A stretch of 64,000 nt of DNA, from assembly GCA_004555725.1 (NCBI GenBank), contig SFHC01000002.1:62001-126000 (forward strand), in the 5' to 3' direction. This DNA is from [Eubacterium] saphenum (GTDB lineage Bacteria; Bacillota; Clostridia; Peptostreptococcales; Anaerovoracaceae). Shown piece after piece: positions 43,728 through 51,706 of this stretch (its first letter is position 1; every line of letters starts with the position of its first letter). Position numbers and translations under genes: made by a program. The notes below the pieces were generated by a model. That model did not search any database. It saw nothing but the letters and a program-made list of their open reading frames with translations, and had not been told where the DNA came from.

Positions 43728-45035
43728 ATGAAATCATTTAAGTACACCTGCAAAGCAACACTTGGTCTTCATGCTCGTCCAGCTGCAATTCTCGCTACAG
43801 AATGTACAGGACTGAAGAGCACAGTTACTATCGAGAGCAACGGCATGTCCGCATCCGGAACAGACGTACTCGCAATCATCGCTCTGCGCGCTAAGAAAGG
43901 CGACGTTCTGAACATTTCCGTTGACGGAACTCCGGAAGACGAAGAGAAAGATTATGCAAGACTGCAGGAAGTCTTTGCTGACATCATCCCGACAGACAAC
44001 AACCTGGATGTTCTGAAGGTTGCGTTCTACGGAACAAAGTCCTACGACAAGATCTTCTTTGAAGAGCTCGCTAAGGACAAGGGCGAAGGCGCTTACAACT
44101 GCGACATCACATACTTTGACAGCCGTCTGACTTCTGAGACTGTTCATCTGTGCCAGGGATTCGACGCTGTCTGCATGTTCGTAAACGACGAGGCTCCGCG
44201 TGAGGTTGTCGAGCAGATGAAGAAGAATGGTATTCGTCTGATCCTTCTGCGCTGCGCAGGATTCAACAATGTTGACCTGGACGCTGCCAAGGAGTGCGGA
44301 ATCACCGTTCTGCGCGTACCAGCATATTCTCCATACGCTGTAGCAGAGCATGCCATGGCAATTCTGCAGTCCGCTAACCGCCGCATCGCTAAGGCTTACA
44401 ACAAGGTTAAGGATAACAACTTTGCTCTGAACGGACTCCTCGGAACAGACCTGCACAACAAGGTTGCCGGAATCGTCACAACAGGCCGCATCGGTCAGTG
44501 CATGGCAAGAATCTGCAAGGGTTACGGCATGACCGTCATCGCATGGGACGCATATCCGAACAAGGCTCTGGAAGAAGAAGGTCTCCTCACTTACGTTTCC
44601 AAAGAAGAGCTGTTCCAGAAGTCTGATCTGATTTCTGTTCACGGACCGCTGATTATGGGTGAAGGCGGAACCTATCACCTGATCAACGACAAGGCCATCT
44701 CCATGATGAAAGACGGCGTTATGCTCGTAAATACTGCCCGCGGCGGATTCATCGACACCAACGCTCTGATCACAGGACTAAGAGCAGGCAAGTTCCACGC
44801 TGTAGCTCTGGACGTATATGAAGGTCAGGACGAGGTCGTTTACACAGACCACTCCGACGATATCCTGAGCAATGATATCGTTGCACGTCTGACATCCTTC
44901 CCGCAGGTTGTCGTTACTTCTCACCAGGCATTCTTCACACGTGAGGCTCTGCAGGCAATCGCAGCAGATACTCTGGAGAACGCCCGCAACTTCCTGCAGG
45001 GACTTCCTTACGGAAAGGCTGAGGTTGTTCGCTAA
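43728..45035 (+). CDS. Fusion of HPr phosphocarrier domain with D-lactate dehydrogenase-type 2-hydroxyacid dehydrogenase
   Basis: A 435-residue two-domain protein. Residues 1-88 are an HPr fold: LGLHARPAA places the phosphoacceptor at H15 exactly as in free HPr, while residue 46, the serine phosphorylated by HPr kinase in Bacillota, is Asp (GTDVLAI). Residues about 95-435 are a D-2-hydroxyacid dehydrogenase: NTARGG R338, DVYEG E365 and TSHQ H399 are the catalytic Arg, Glu and His, and a Rossmann motif lies at 249-256. That motif reads GIVTTGRIG, with Thr251 where GxGxxG has its first Gly. Pyruvate-to-D-lactate is the likely reaction. GAGGAGG precedes the ATG. It is divergent from adhE. A PTS- or PEP-dependent control of lactate formation is suggested. 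Confidence 0.9.
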   Translation: MKSFKYTCKATLGLHARPAAILATECTGLKSTVTIESNGMSASGTDVLAIIALRAKKGDVLNISVDGTPEDEEKDYARLQEVFADIIPTDNNLDVLKVAFYGTKSYDKIFFEELAKDKGEGAYNCDITYFDSRLTSETVHLCQGFDAVCMFVNDEAPREVVEQMKKNGIRLILLRCAGFNNVDLDAAKECGITVLRVPAYSPYAVAEHAMAILQSANRRIAKAYNKVKDNNFALNGLLGTDLHNKVAGIVTTGRIGQCMARICKGYGMTVIAWDAYPNKALEEEGLLTYVSKEELFQKSDLISVHGPLIMGEGGTYHLINDKAISMMKDGVMLVNTARGGFIDTNALITGLRAGKFHAVALDVYEGQDEVVYTDHSDDILSNDIVARLTSFPQVVVTSHQAFFTREALQAIAADTLENARNFLQGLPYGKAEVVR

Positions 45036-45070
45036 TTGACAGAAAGCGATTATTCCTTTCAGACAAAATG

Positions 45071-45112
45071 AACCCGGGCAAGATAATAACCTGAAACCTT
45101 CCGTCCCGGGTT
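45071..45112 (+). terminator. First hairpin after the HPr-LDH gene
   Basis: AACCCGGG (45071-45078) / CCCGGGTT (45105-45112), followed by ATTCTG. It has a 26-base loop and probably acts with the stronger hairpin that follows. Confidence 0.5.
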
Positions 45113-45118
45113 ATTCTG

Positions 45119-45172
45119 AAAAAGGGAGCGTGAGCTTCCGGCCAGATCAGGCCGAAGCTCCGCTCCCTTTTT
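45119..45172. terminator. Bidirectional terminator between HPr-LDH and the permease genes
   Basis: A long stem AAAAAGGGAGCG..GAGCTTC / GAAGCTC..CGCTCCCTTTTT with A and T runs at both feet, between convergent genes. Confidence 0.9.
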
Positions 45173-45260
45173 AATTCTCTCCGAGCGCTCGTTTTCCCGG
45201 TATATATACAAAGACGCCGGATTTTCTTTTATTGACAATTAATCGGTTTCCTTCTGCTGT

Positions 45261-46826
45261 TTATATTTCTTCAGATGCATATGCAGCAGTTCCCTTGCCG
45301 TGTGCTTTTTGTCCAAGGGTCTGCTTCTGCTGTTTCAGAACGGAAATGGCAGCAGTCTGCTGCTCGAGGCTCCGGATATCTTCCTCTGTATACTCGATTT
45401 CCACATCGACATGGCGTCCGAATTCAGCGCCGTACTTTTTCTTGTTTCTAAAGTAGAAGGCCACGCCCAGAAGCGTCCATCCGCCCGCGATTGCCCATTC
45501 CTGAGGCGCCAGCGTACAACCGGAACCCGGAATCAGGTACATCGCCACCATAGCGCCGGACATGAGAACTGCACATGCTCCAACCGCCTTATAGTGCTTA
45601 ATCTTATACGGACGCGGCATATCCGGCTCTTTCTTTCTCAGAATCAGAAAAGAAATAGATACCATGCAGTAGGCCAGACAGCAGGCCAGATTTCCGGCAT
45701 CGCAGATCCAGACCAGCATTCTCCTTCCGGCGAGCGGAGCCAGCATAGAAATTACGCCTATCATGATCAGCGCGTTAACCGGAGTCTTATACTTCGGATG
45801 CAGTTTTGCGAAGAAATCCGGGATCATCTTGGAATCTGCCATAGAATACATCGCACGGCTTCCTCCCATCAGGAAAGAGTTCCAGCTGGTGACAATTCCG
45901 CAGAGACCTCCGATGATGACAACATTAGACATGGCTTTGAATCCAAATCCCTTTACCATTGCATCTGCAGTAACCAGACCGTTTCCGGCCATCGCGCGGT
46001 TGATTTCAGCATGGTTCATCAGGCCTCCGACAGCAATAATAACCAGAGAATAGAATACAACGGCCAGGATGATAGACAGAATCAGGATTTTCCCGATCTT
46101 TTTCAGAGATCCCTGTATCTCCTCCGCAGCCTGCGGAATAACATCAAAACCGATGAAAAAGAACGGCGTCATTACCGCTACATGCATCATATGACTGAAA
46201 CTGCTGGCGCCTCCGGTTCCCGCAAACAGCTGCGGCATCAGATTGGATGTTTCACCTCTGATCGCAGAGACAATAATCAGCAGCATGCCGACACTGAAAA
46301 TAATAGTCGTAAGCAGGGTCTGAAGGTTTGCTGCCGTCTTGGCTCCCCGGATATTGATCAGCGTCATAACCAGAGCAACTCCCGCAGCCAGAAGAAGCCA
46401 GCTGGCGTAGATCTTGAATCCGCCTACAGTATATAAGTAGCCTTTCAGGAATGCCGGATAGATATACGCAACAATTGTCGGGAACGCACAGGCCTCATAG
46501 CAGACAACAGCGACGTAGCCAAAAATTATTCCCCATGTACAGACAAATGATCCTGTCGGTCCCATTGCCTTATAACTGAAGACATGCTCGCCGCCGCACT
46601 GAGGCATGGCGGATGTCAGCTCGGCATAGGTCAGTCCGACAAAGAAGATCATTACTCCGCCGAGGCAGAATCCCAGTGCAGCGCCAAGTACGCCTCCCCG
46701 GTCAATCCAGTCTCCAGTAGAGATGACCCATCCCCATCCGATCATCGCGCCGAATGCAATGACGAGTATATCCCATGAATTCAGGACTTTATCGAATTCC
46801 GATCTTTTCTTTTTGTGCTGTGACAT
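45261..46826 (-). CDS. APC-superfamily amino acid permease
   Basis: A 521-residue protein with twelve predicted membrane helices. SWDILVIAFGAMIGWGWVIS is the helix 1 substrate-binding signature, and GGEHVFSYKAMGPTGSF and DVIPQAAEEIQGS the conserved helix 3 and 6 elements. The last 70 residues are hydrophilic and probably cytoplasmic. It imports or exchanges an amino acid or amine; the substrate is not defined by sequence. GATGGGA precedes the ATG. The upstream region has a 13-base direct repeat. Confidence 0.92.
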   Translation of the reverse strand: MSQHKKKRSEFDKVLNSWDILVIAFGAMIGWGWVISTGDWIDRGGVLGAALGFCLGGVMIFFVGLTYAELTSAMPQCGGEHVFSYKAMGPTGSFVCTWGIIFGYVAVVCYEACAFPTIVAYIYPAFLKGYLYTVGGFKIYASWLLLAAGVALVMTLINIRGAKTAANLQTLLTTIIFSVGMLLIIVSAIRGETSNLMPQLFAGTGGASSFSHMMHVAVMTPFFFIGFDVIPQAAEEIQGSLKKIGKILILSIILAVVFYSLVIIAVGGLMNHAEINRAMAGNGLVTADAMVKGFGFKAMSNVVIIGGLCGIVTSWNSFLMGGSRAMYSMADSKMIPDFFAKLHPKYKTPVNALIMIGVISMLAPLAGRRMLVWICDAGNLACCLAYCMVSISFLILRKKEPDMPRPYKIKHYKAVGACAVLMSGAMVAMYLIPGSGCTLAPQEWAIAGGWTLLGVAFYFRNKKKYGAEFGRHVDVEIEYTEEDIRSLEQQTAAISVLKQQKQTLGQKAHGKGTAAYASEEI

Positions 46827-47504
46827 GTCCCATCAACCCCTTCATCAGACTATATGTATTGTCACTTATAGCTATATTCCGCATAATATCCGCAAGATTT
46901 CGTTCATTTCTTTTCTTAGTGTCCATACATTATCTCACTTGTATTGTCACTTGCGCAAGAGGGTCATCTAAAAATTCACGTTCATTTCATCATTTCTTCA
47001 CATGTACAAAAATATTTCTATTCATCACCCTGCAATTATCGAATATATTTTCTCATAAAACAAAACCCCGCACGTTCTGATCAAATATTTAATAATTAAG
47101 TATATTTATTTTTCATCATACGCAGCCATCTCCAAACACACCGTGCATTCCCGCTTCTGTACATACGGTTTGGCAGTTATTATCACAGGCAGCGTCCGAT
47201 TTCTGCTTTGCATGTGATCCTCACGCTGTATACGTATAGTTTAACAACTACAAACTCGTCTTTATTAATTTAACGCTATTGTATGTCTTTTTAGCTTTTC
47301 ATAATATGTATTCAGTTATTCGTTCCATTTCCTAGCTGTTGTGCTCATACTTTATAATATTGTAGTAATATTTTTATATGAATTCACTGTAAAAAGATAT
47401 TGCTATCATACACGCTGTTACTTATAATATATAGTATAATATATACAAGCGCAGCCGGCGGCTGCCGTTTTCTCATACATACTAATAACTAAGGAGATTT
47501 CATA
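46827..47504. other. AT-rich intergenic region between the permease and the BlaI-like gene
   Basis: No gene is supported in these 680 bases. It contains the direct repeat TGTATTGTCACTT at 46855-46867 and 46940-46952, a possible operator for the permease, and the promoter and leader of the BlaI-like gene at its right end. A small hairpin GCAGCC-GGC-GGCTGC (47451-47465) followed by CGTTTTC lies in that leader. Confidence 0.5.
47400..47445 (+). promoter_or_regulatory. Promoter of the BlaI-like gene overlapping a tandem repeat
   Basis: TTGCTA (47400-47405), a 17-base spacer and TATAAT (47423-47428). The 11-mer TATAATATATA starts at this -10 box (47423-47433) and repeats exactly at 47435-47445 after one G. 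A repressor binding the repeat would cover the -10 and start site. Confidence 0.6.
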
Positions 47505-47879
47505 ATGAAACTGAAGAAACTAACGAACAAAGAGCTGGATGTTCTTCGTGTCCTATGGGACTCTGAAGACCCTCTTCTGGCATCTGAGATCTACAAGATC
47601 GATCCATCACTGAACAGCAATACCGTTCAGGCTGCACTGCGCAATTTAACCAAAAAAGGCTACATTAAGGTCGCCGACATCGTTTACAGCGGAACCGTAC
47701 TTTCCCGCCGCTATACACCGATTGTCACACAGCCGGAATACGTAAAGATGTTCTTCCCTGCCACACCAGAAGAAAAAGTTACGTTTATGGAAGGTTTTAT
47801 TAAAGACATCGACGACATCAGCGAACTGGAAGCCATTCAGAAACTGATCGACCAGAAGAAAGCCGAACTGGAAGATTAA
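47505..47879 (+). CDS. BlaI/MecI/CopY-family transcriptional repressor
   Basis: A 124-residue regulator. The N-terminal winged helix (LTNKELDVLRVLWDSEDPLLASEIY, then SNTVQAALRNLTKKGYIKV) is that of BlaI/MecI proteins; the rest is a short dimerisation region ending in helices. No BlaR1-type sensor peptidase or beta-lactamase gene is near, so it either controls itself or distant genes. AAGGAGA is 7 bases before the ATG. A terminator follows at 47958-47999. Confidence 0.85.
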   Translation: MKLKKLTNKELDVLRVLWDSEDPLLASEIYKIDPSLNSNTVQAALRNLTKKGYIKVADIVYSGTVLSRRYTPIVTQPEYVKMFFPATPEEKVTFMEGFIKDIDDISELEAIQKLIDQKKAELED

Positions 47880-47957
47880 CCATATCATCCTTCGGCTTCG
47901 CGCTTTAAATTTCAGAAACGCGCAATTCCGGCAACATGGAAACATAAAAAGAAAGAA

Positions 47958-47999
47958 AGAGCCGCTGTATATAACCATTCCGGTTTCATCAGCGGCTCT
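47958..47999 (+). terminator. Terminator downstream of the BlaI-like gene
   Basis: AGAGCCGCTG (47958-47967) / CAGCGGCTCT (47990-47999), followed by TCTATAC; the A-rich left foot lets it also serve the tRNA gene on the other strand. Confidence 0.75.
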
Positions 48000-48026
48000 T
48001 CTATACGGTATTAAAACAATAAAAAA

Positions 48027-48099
48027 TGCGCTATCAGGGGATCGAACCCTGGACACCCTGATTAAGAGTCAGGTGCTCTCCCAGCTGAGCTAATAGCGC
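48027..48099 (-). tRNA. tRNA-Lys (anticodon CUU)
   Basis: A 73-base cloverleaf: acceptor GCGCTAT/ATAGCGC, D arm AGCTCAGCTGGGAGAGC, anticodon loop CTCTTAA (CTT), and T arm with GTTCGATCC. The discriminator is A and no CCA is encoded. The same 73 bases recur at 51528-51600. Confidence 0.97.
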
Positions 48100-48195
48100 A
48101 TAATCATATCTTCTCGCTTCACGCGACTAGATAATAATACTCCTCTCCGCTCTATTTGTCAATCCGATTTACAAAATTTATAAAAAAACATTCCA

Positions 48196-48240
48196 GAGCA
48201 CGGATCCGCCCCTCCAACACAGGGGAGCGGATCCGTGCTT
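48196..48240 (-). terminator. Terminator downstream of the first histidine kinase
   Basis: AGCACGGATCCGC / GCGGATCCGTGCT with an inner CCCCT/AGGGG element. On the minus strand it is followed by CTGGAATGTTTTTTT. Confidence 0.85.
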
Positions 48241-48328
48241 CATACATGTCACATGTCCGGGCCAGTCTGCGGAGAATCAAAACCGCCGTTCCAGAATCTG
48301 CGCCCATCACAGGACTATTTCCGCACAC

Positions 48329-50254
48329 TTACGCTTTTGGCATACGCACGTTCGCCGTAAATAAATCCCCGTCGATTGCAATCTGGAAACTTCCATTCAT
48401 GACACGGGCAAGATCCTGCGCGATCGCAAGGCCCAGTCCGCTGCCTTCCGTGCTGCGGGAATCATCCCCTCTGGTAAATCTCTGCATCAGTTCGTCTGCA
48501 CTGATATTCAGCTGATTCTCCGAAATATTCTTCACGGTCAGTCTGTAATCATTCTCCTCTTCATAAATATCTGCGTACACCCGCGTATGAGGCATAGCAT
48601 ACTTTTTAATATTCGTCAGGATATTCTCAATCACACGCCACAGAAGCTGTCCGTCTGCGGTTATTCTGGCTGACGCGCCGGCATGGTTCTGCAGAATAAA
48701 CGTCAGATCCCGGGCATCCAGGTCCTCCTTCATTTCTCCATAGGCCTGGCTGACAAGCGAATAAAGATCCAGTTCCGCAAGATGTACAGGTATATCTCCG
48801 GAAGATGCTTTTGCCGCATCGAACAGATTCAGCGTCAGCCTCTGCAGACGTCTGGTTTTCTGGTCCAGCACATCAAGGTATTCCTGTGCGTTCGGGCTGT
48901 CCAGTCCTTCCGTTTTCAGCAGGTCCACATAGGTCACGATTGACGTCAGCGGTGTTTTCAGGTCATGCGACACGTTGCTGATCAGCGCTGTTTTCATCCG
49001 TTCATTCTTCATCAGATTCTGCACCGCCGCATCCTGCGCGTCTGCGATAGAATTGATATCGTCCGCCATCTGTCCGAGCGCGCCGGTTCCCAAATTCGGA
49101 ATCTTATATTCTACATTGCCGTTGCGGATTTCCCGCACACCTCTCTGCAGTTCCTCAAAATGTTTAAGCCTTCCCGGAAGAAATATGCAGATAAGAATGC
49201 CGAGGCTCACCATTCCCATAAAAGACTCCGTTATGATATCCACCATCCCGGCAAGGAATACTCCCGGCAGCACCGCCAGCATCACCGTCCAGGTAATCTT
49301 TTTTCTGCTGCTGAAAAATCTATCTACGCCCCGATATATTCCGCGGCACGCCGTACCGATCAGTGTATATTTCCAGAAGCACCGATTCTTCAGTTTCCGG
49401 GCGACAGAAAGTATAACCGCCTCTTCAAACAGGACCACCCCGGCAGCAAGCATGAACGCCAGCACCAGTGCAAACGGCCCGGAGAGAGTAAACCCGGATC
49501 CTAAGGTACTGTGATACTCGCTCTGCGACATCCATTTGTGAATCATCGCCATATCCTGACTGCTCAGATGCAGTTTGATTCTGTTCACATAGGTGATGAA
49601 CGTCCACAGCTCATCTCGCACTCCGGAATCAGAAAGGATTCCGGCAATCGGTACTATCACCATCCCTGCCACAACCCCTCCCAGAATCTGCACATCTCCC
49701 CACACCCGGTCGAATGCGCGCAGATAGACACCCCCTCCCGGTTTTCGCTTTCCGCAGGTAATGATCCCGCTGACTGCACAGATCAGCGCGCATACGAACA
49801 GCACTACCATAAATGTGAACATCTTATTTTCCACATCCGTTACAGGGCTCTGCAGAATATGCTTTGCCGCCGAAATTTCCGCGGCAGTCGGCTTATTTCC
49901 GCTGTAATGATAGTTCATGCCCAGTTCGCCGACTTCGTCCAGAACCATCATCAGCGTTGCCATGATTCCCCCTGCCATACACAGCAGGAACCCCAAAACG
50001 CAGCTGACCGTCAGCACAATACTCCGTGCGCGCGGACGCATCTGTCCGTCATAGAACAGATCTTCATGCGGTGCCAGCTCCGTCTGTTCCGCGCGGTCTG
50101 CTTCCCCGCTTTTCCCTGCCTCTTCAGCATTTGTCCCCGGTTCCGGCAAATCTTTACTTTCTTCCAGAACATCTTCCGGTTCCGGAACTGCCCTCAGAAT
50201 CTCCGTATCCCGCATCTTTCGCTTCCTGTCTATCCAGTCTTTTAATGCCATCAT
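48329..50254 (-). CDS. Membrane sensor histidine kinase
   Basis: A 641-residue kinase. After a hydrophilic acidic start (1-80) come about six membrane helices (90-370), a HAMP-like linker (REIRNGNVEYKIP), the H-box SNVSHDLKTPLTSIVTYVD with the phosphoacceptor His, and a HATPase domain with N box VIENILTNIKKYA and G2 box GSGLGLAIA. The region between reads NISENQLNIS rather than a classic DxGxG, a variant common in Bacillota kinases. GAGG precedes ATG 50254. It follows its response regulator by 30 bases. The signal is unknown; the many-helix sensor suggests a membrane or cell-wall stimulus. Confidence 0.92.
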   Translation of the reverse strand: MMALKDWIDRKRKMRDTEILRAVPEPEDVLEESKDLPEPGTNAEEAGKSGEADRAEQTELAPHEDLFYDGQMRPRARSIVLTVSCVLGFLLCMAGGIMATLMMVLDEVGELGMNYHYSGNKPTAAEISAAKHILQSPVTDVENKMFTFMVVLFVCALICAVSGIITCGKRKPGGGVYLRAFDRVWGDVQILGGVVAGMVIVPIAGILSDSGVRDELWTFITYVNRIKLHLSSQDMAMIHKWMSQSEYHSTLGSGFTLSGPFALVLAFMLAAGVVLFEEAVILSVARKLKNRCFWKYTLIGTACRGIYRGVDRFFSSRKKITWTVMLAVLPGVFLAGMVDIITESFMGMVSLGILICIFLPGRLKHFEELQRGVREIRNGNVEYKIPNLGTGALGQMADDINSIADAQDAAVQNLMKNERMKTALISNVSHDLKTPLTSIVTYVDLLKTEGLDSPNAQEYLDVLDQKTRRLQRLTLNLFDAAKASSGDIPVHLAELDLYSLVSQAYGEMKEDLDARDLTFILQNHAGASARITADGQLLWRVIENILTNIKKYAMPHTRVYADIYEEENDYRLTVKNISENQLNISADELMQRFTRGDDSRSTEGSGLGLAIAQDLARVMNGSFQIAIDGDLFTANVRMPKA

Positions 50255-50284
50255 TAACACCTCTTTATTCTGATTTCTATCCCT

Positions 50285-50986
50285 CTACTCAATTTTCTCT
50301 ACTTTATAGCCCAGGCCCCAGACCACCTTCAGGTAGCGCGGCGATCTCGGATTAATCTCGATCTTTTCCCGGATATGACGGATGTGCACGGCAACTGTAT
50401 TTTCTACACTGCAGGCATGTTCCTTCCAGACCGCCTCATAGATCTGCTCCATCGAGAACACCTGTCCCGCGTGCGCCGTAAGCAGCCTCAGAATGCCGTA
50501 TTCTTTCGGCGTGAGCTCCACTGCTTTCCCGTCCACAAAAACCTGCTTGGCCTGATCGTCGATGACCAGTCCTCCTGTACGCAAAAGCGACGCGGAATTC
50601 TTTTTATTCATGCTTCCCAGATCTCTGTACCGGCGGATCTGCGAATTCACACGCGCCACCAGTTCCATCGGATTGAACGGCTTGGTAATATAGTCATCTG
50701 CGCCGATATTCAGTCCGTTAATCTTGTCGTAGTCCTCCGATTTGGCCGACAGCATGATAATCGGGATATTTTTCCGCTCTCTGATCTTCATCGTCGCCTG
50801 AATGCCGTCCATTTTCGGCATCATAATATCCATAATGATCAGGTGAATTTCCTCATCCCGCACAATGTCCAGCGCCTGCAGACCGTCGTACGCCTTAAAC
50901 ACACGGTATCCCTCATGTCCGAGATAAATCTCTATCGCCCTGGCAATTTCCTTATCATCATCACAAACCAAAATGTTCATTCCCAT
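50285..50986 (-). CDS. OmpR/PhoB-family response regulator
   Basis: A 233-residue regulator. The receiver domain has the acidic pair CDDD, the phosphoacceptor Asp in IIMDIMMP, the Thr/Ser-equivalent MLSA and the Lys in DDYITKPF. The winged-helix DNA-binding domain carries ELTPKEYGILRLLTAHAG and VHIRHIREKIE. GGAGGG is 7 bases before ATG 50986 (MGMNILVCDDD). It forms a two-gene operon with the kinase at 48329-50254 and is divergent from the structured RNA at 51214-51480. Confidence 0.95.
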   Translation of the reverse strand: MGMNILVCDDDKEIARAIEIYLGHEGYRVFKAYDGLQALDIVRDEEIHLIIMDIMMPKMDGIQATMKIRERKNIPIIMLSAKSEDYDKINGLNIGADDYITKPFNPMELVARVNSQIRRYRDLGSMNKKNSASLLRTGGLVIDDQAKQVFVDGKAVELTPKEYGILRLLTAHAGQVFSMEQIYEAVWKEHACSVENTVAVHIRHIREKIEINPRSPRYLKVVWGLGYKVEKIE

Positions 50987-51177
50987 CTCTTTTCCCTCCT
51001 GCCCCTTCAGTGTATCGCCTGTTCCTGAATTATTTTCAAACATATTCTTATGATATTCTTAAGTTTTCTCATTCAGCATACCACATTCTCCTTGCGGCTT
51101 CGGCCTTTGTCGACAAAATATACACGCGCAAGAGGTTCGCCTGATCTGAAGATGAGATAAATTTTACATAAGTTTGA

Positions 51178-51206
51178 TAGATAGGCCATGTTAATTTTAC
51201 TAGAAT
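51178..51206 (+). promoter_or_regulatory. Candidate promoter of the structured RNA
   Basis: TAGATA (51178-51183), a 17-base spacer and TAGAAT (51201-51206) predict a start near 51213, immediately before the closing helix of the RNA. Confidence 0.4.
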
Positions 51207-51213
51207 TAAGTAT

Positions 51214-51480
51214 TGGAAAGGAGTGTGCTTCACTAGTGTCCGGAAGTGCAGGCGAAGATCCATCATATCGTCGCCCTGATGTGGGCGGATAATATGATGG
51301 CACGCCAATTGGATTGCAATGGTAAATACCAGTGGATCCGTCCGTTCACCCATGACGCATCCGCCAATAATGAAGCACACAAAGCAACAATCGCCCCCAT
51401 ATTTCGAGTATCACCTCAACAACGTGCAGCATAAAACTTTTCCGGTTTTCATCCTGCACGTTGTTCTTCTTCCTTTTTTA
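51214..51480 (+). ncRNA. Structured non-coding RNA candidate with its own terminator
   Basis: The plus strand has a nested set of helices. A perfect 10-bp long-range stem is formed by GTGTGCTTCA (51223-51232) with TGAAGCACAC (51371-51380). Inside it are a stacked hairpin GGCG / CCATCATAT / CGCCC ... GGGCG / ATATGATGG / CGCC (51251-51306) and a third helix GGATcCGTC / GACGcATCC (51334-51362). A strong intrinsic terminator follows, AACAACGTGCAG / CTGCACGTTGTT (51418-51465) plus a T-rich tail. No coding frame explains these. The multi-branched form and about 265-base size fit large clostridial ncRNAs such as the raiA class, but the class is not proven. Reading frames in this stretch look accidental. 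Confidence 0.6.
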
Positions 51481-51491
51481 TATATAAAAAC

Positions 51492-51519
51492 AGGCCGTCC
51501 ATACGAATATAAACGACCT
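51492..51519 (-). terminator. Terminator downstream of the second tRNA-Lys
   Basis: On the minus strand AGGTCGT (51519-51513) pairs with ACGGCCT (51498-51492) with one G-U, followed by GTTTTTAT. Confidence 0.5.
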
Positions 51520-51527
51520 CAGGTCAA

Positions 51528-51600
51528 TGCGCTATCAGGGGATCGAACCCTGGACACCCTGATTAAGAGTCAGGTGCTCTCCCAGCTGAGCTAATAGCGC
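51528..51600 (-). tRNA. tRNA-Lys (anticodon CUU), second copy
   Basis: Identical over all 73 bases to the copy at 48027-48099, again without an encoded CCA. The two copies flank the first two-component system and the ncRNA candidate, 3.5 kb apart and on the same strand. Confidence 0.97.
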
Positions 51601-51706
51601 ATATTCAGTTGATGTTGATGAATCACCGCTCATCAACATCAACTATTCTACTGCAGCGCGGGAAAAATGTCAAGGATTTTTTTCTGCCGCTTCTGTTTCT
51701 TTTCTC

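Noticed and set aside
51069..51380. 103-codon minus-strand frame overlapping the ncRNA candidate
   Set aside because: Its sequence is dominated by the complementary helices of the RNA and it has no ribosome site; a plus-strand RNA with terminator explains the stretch better.
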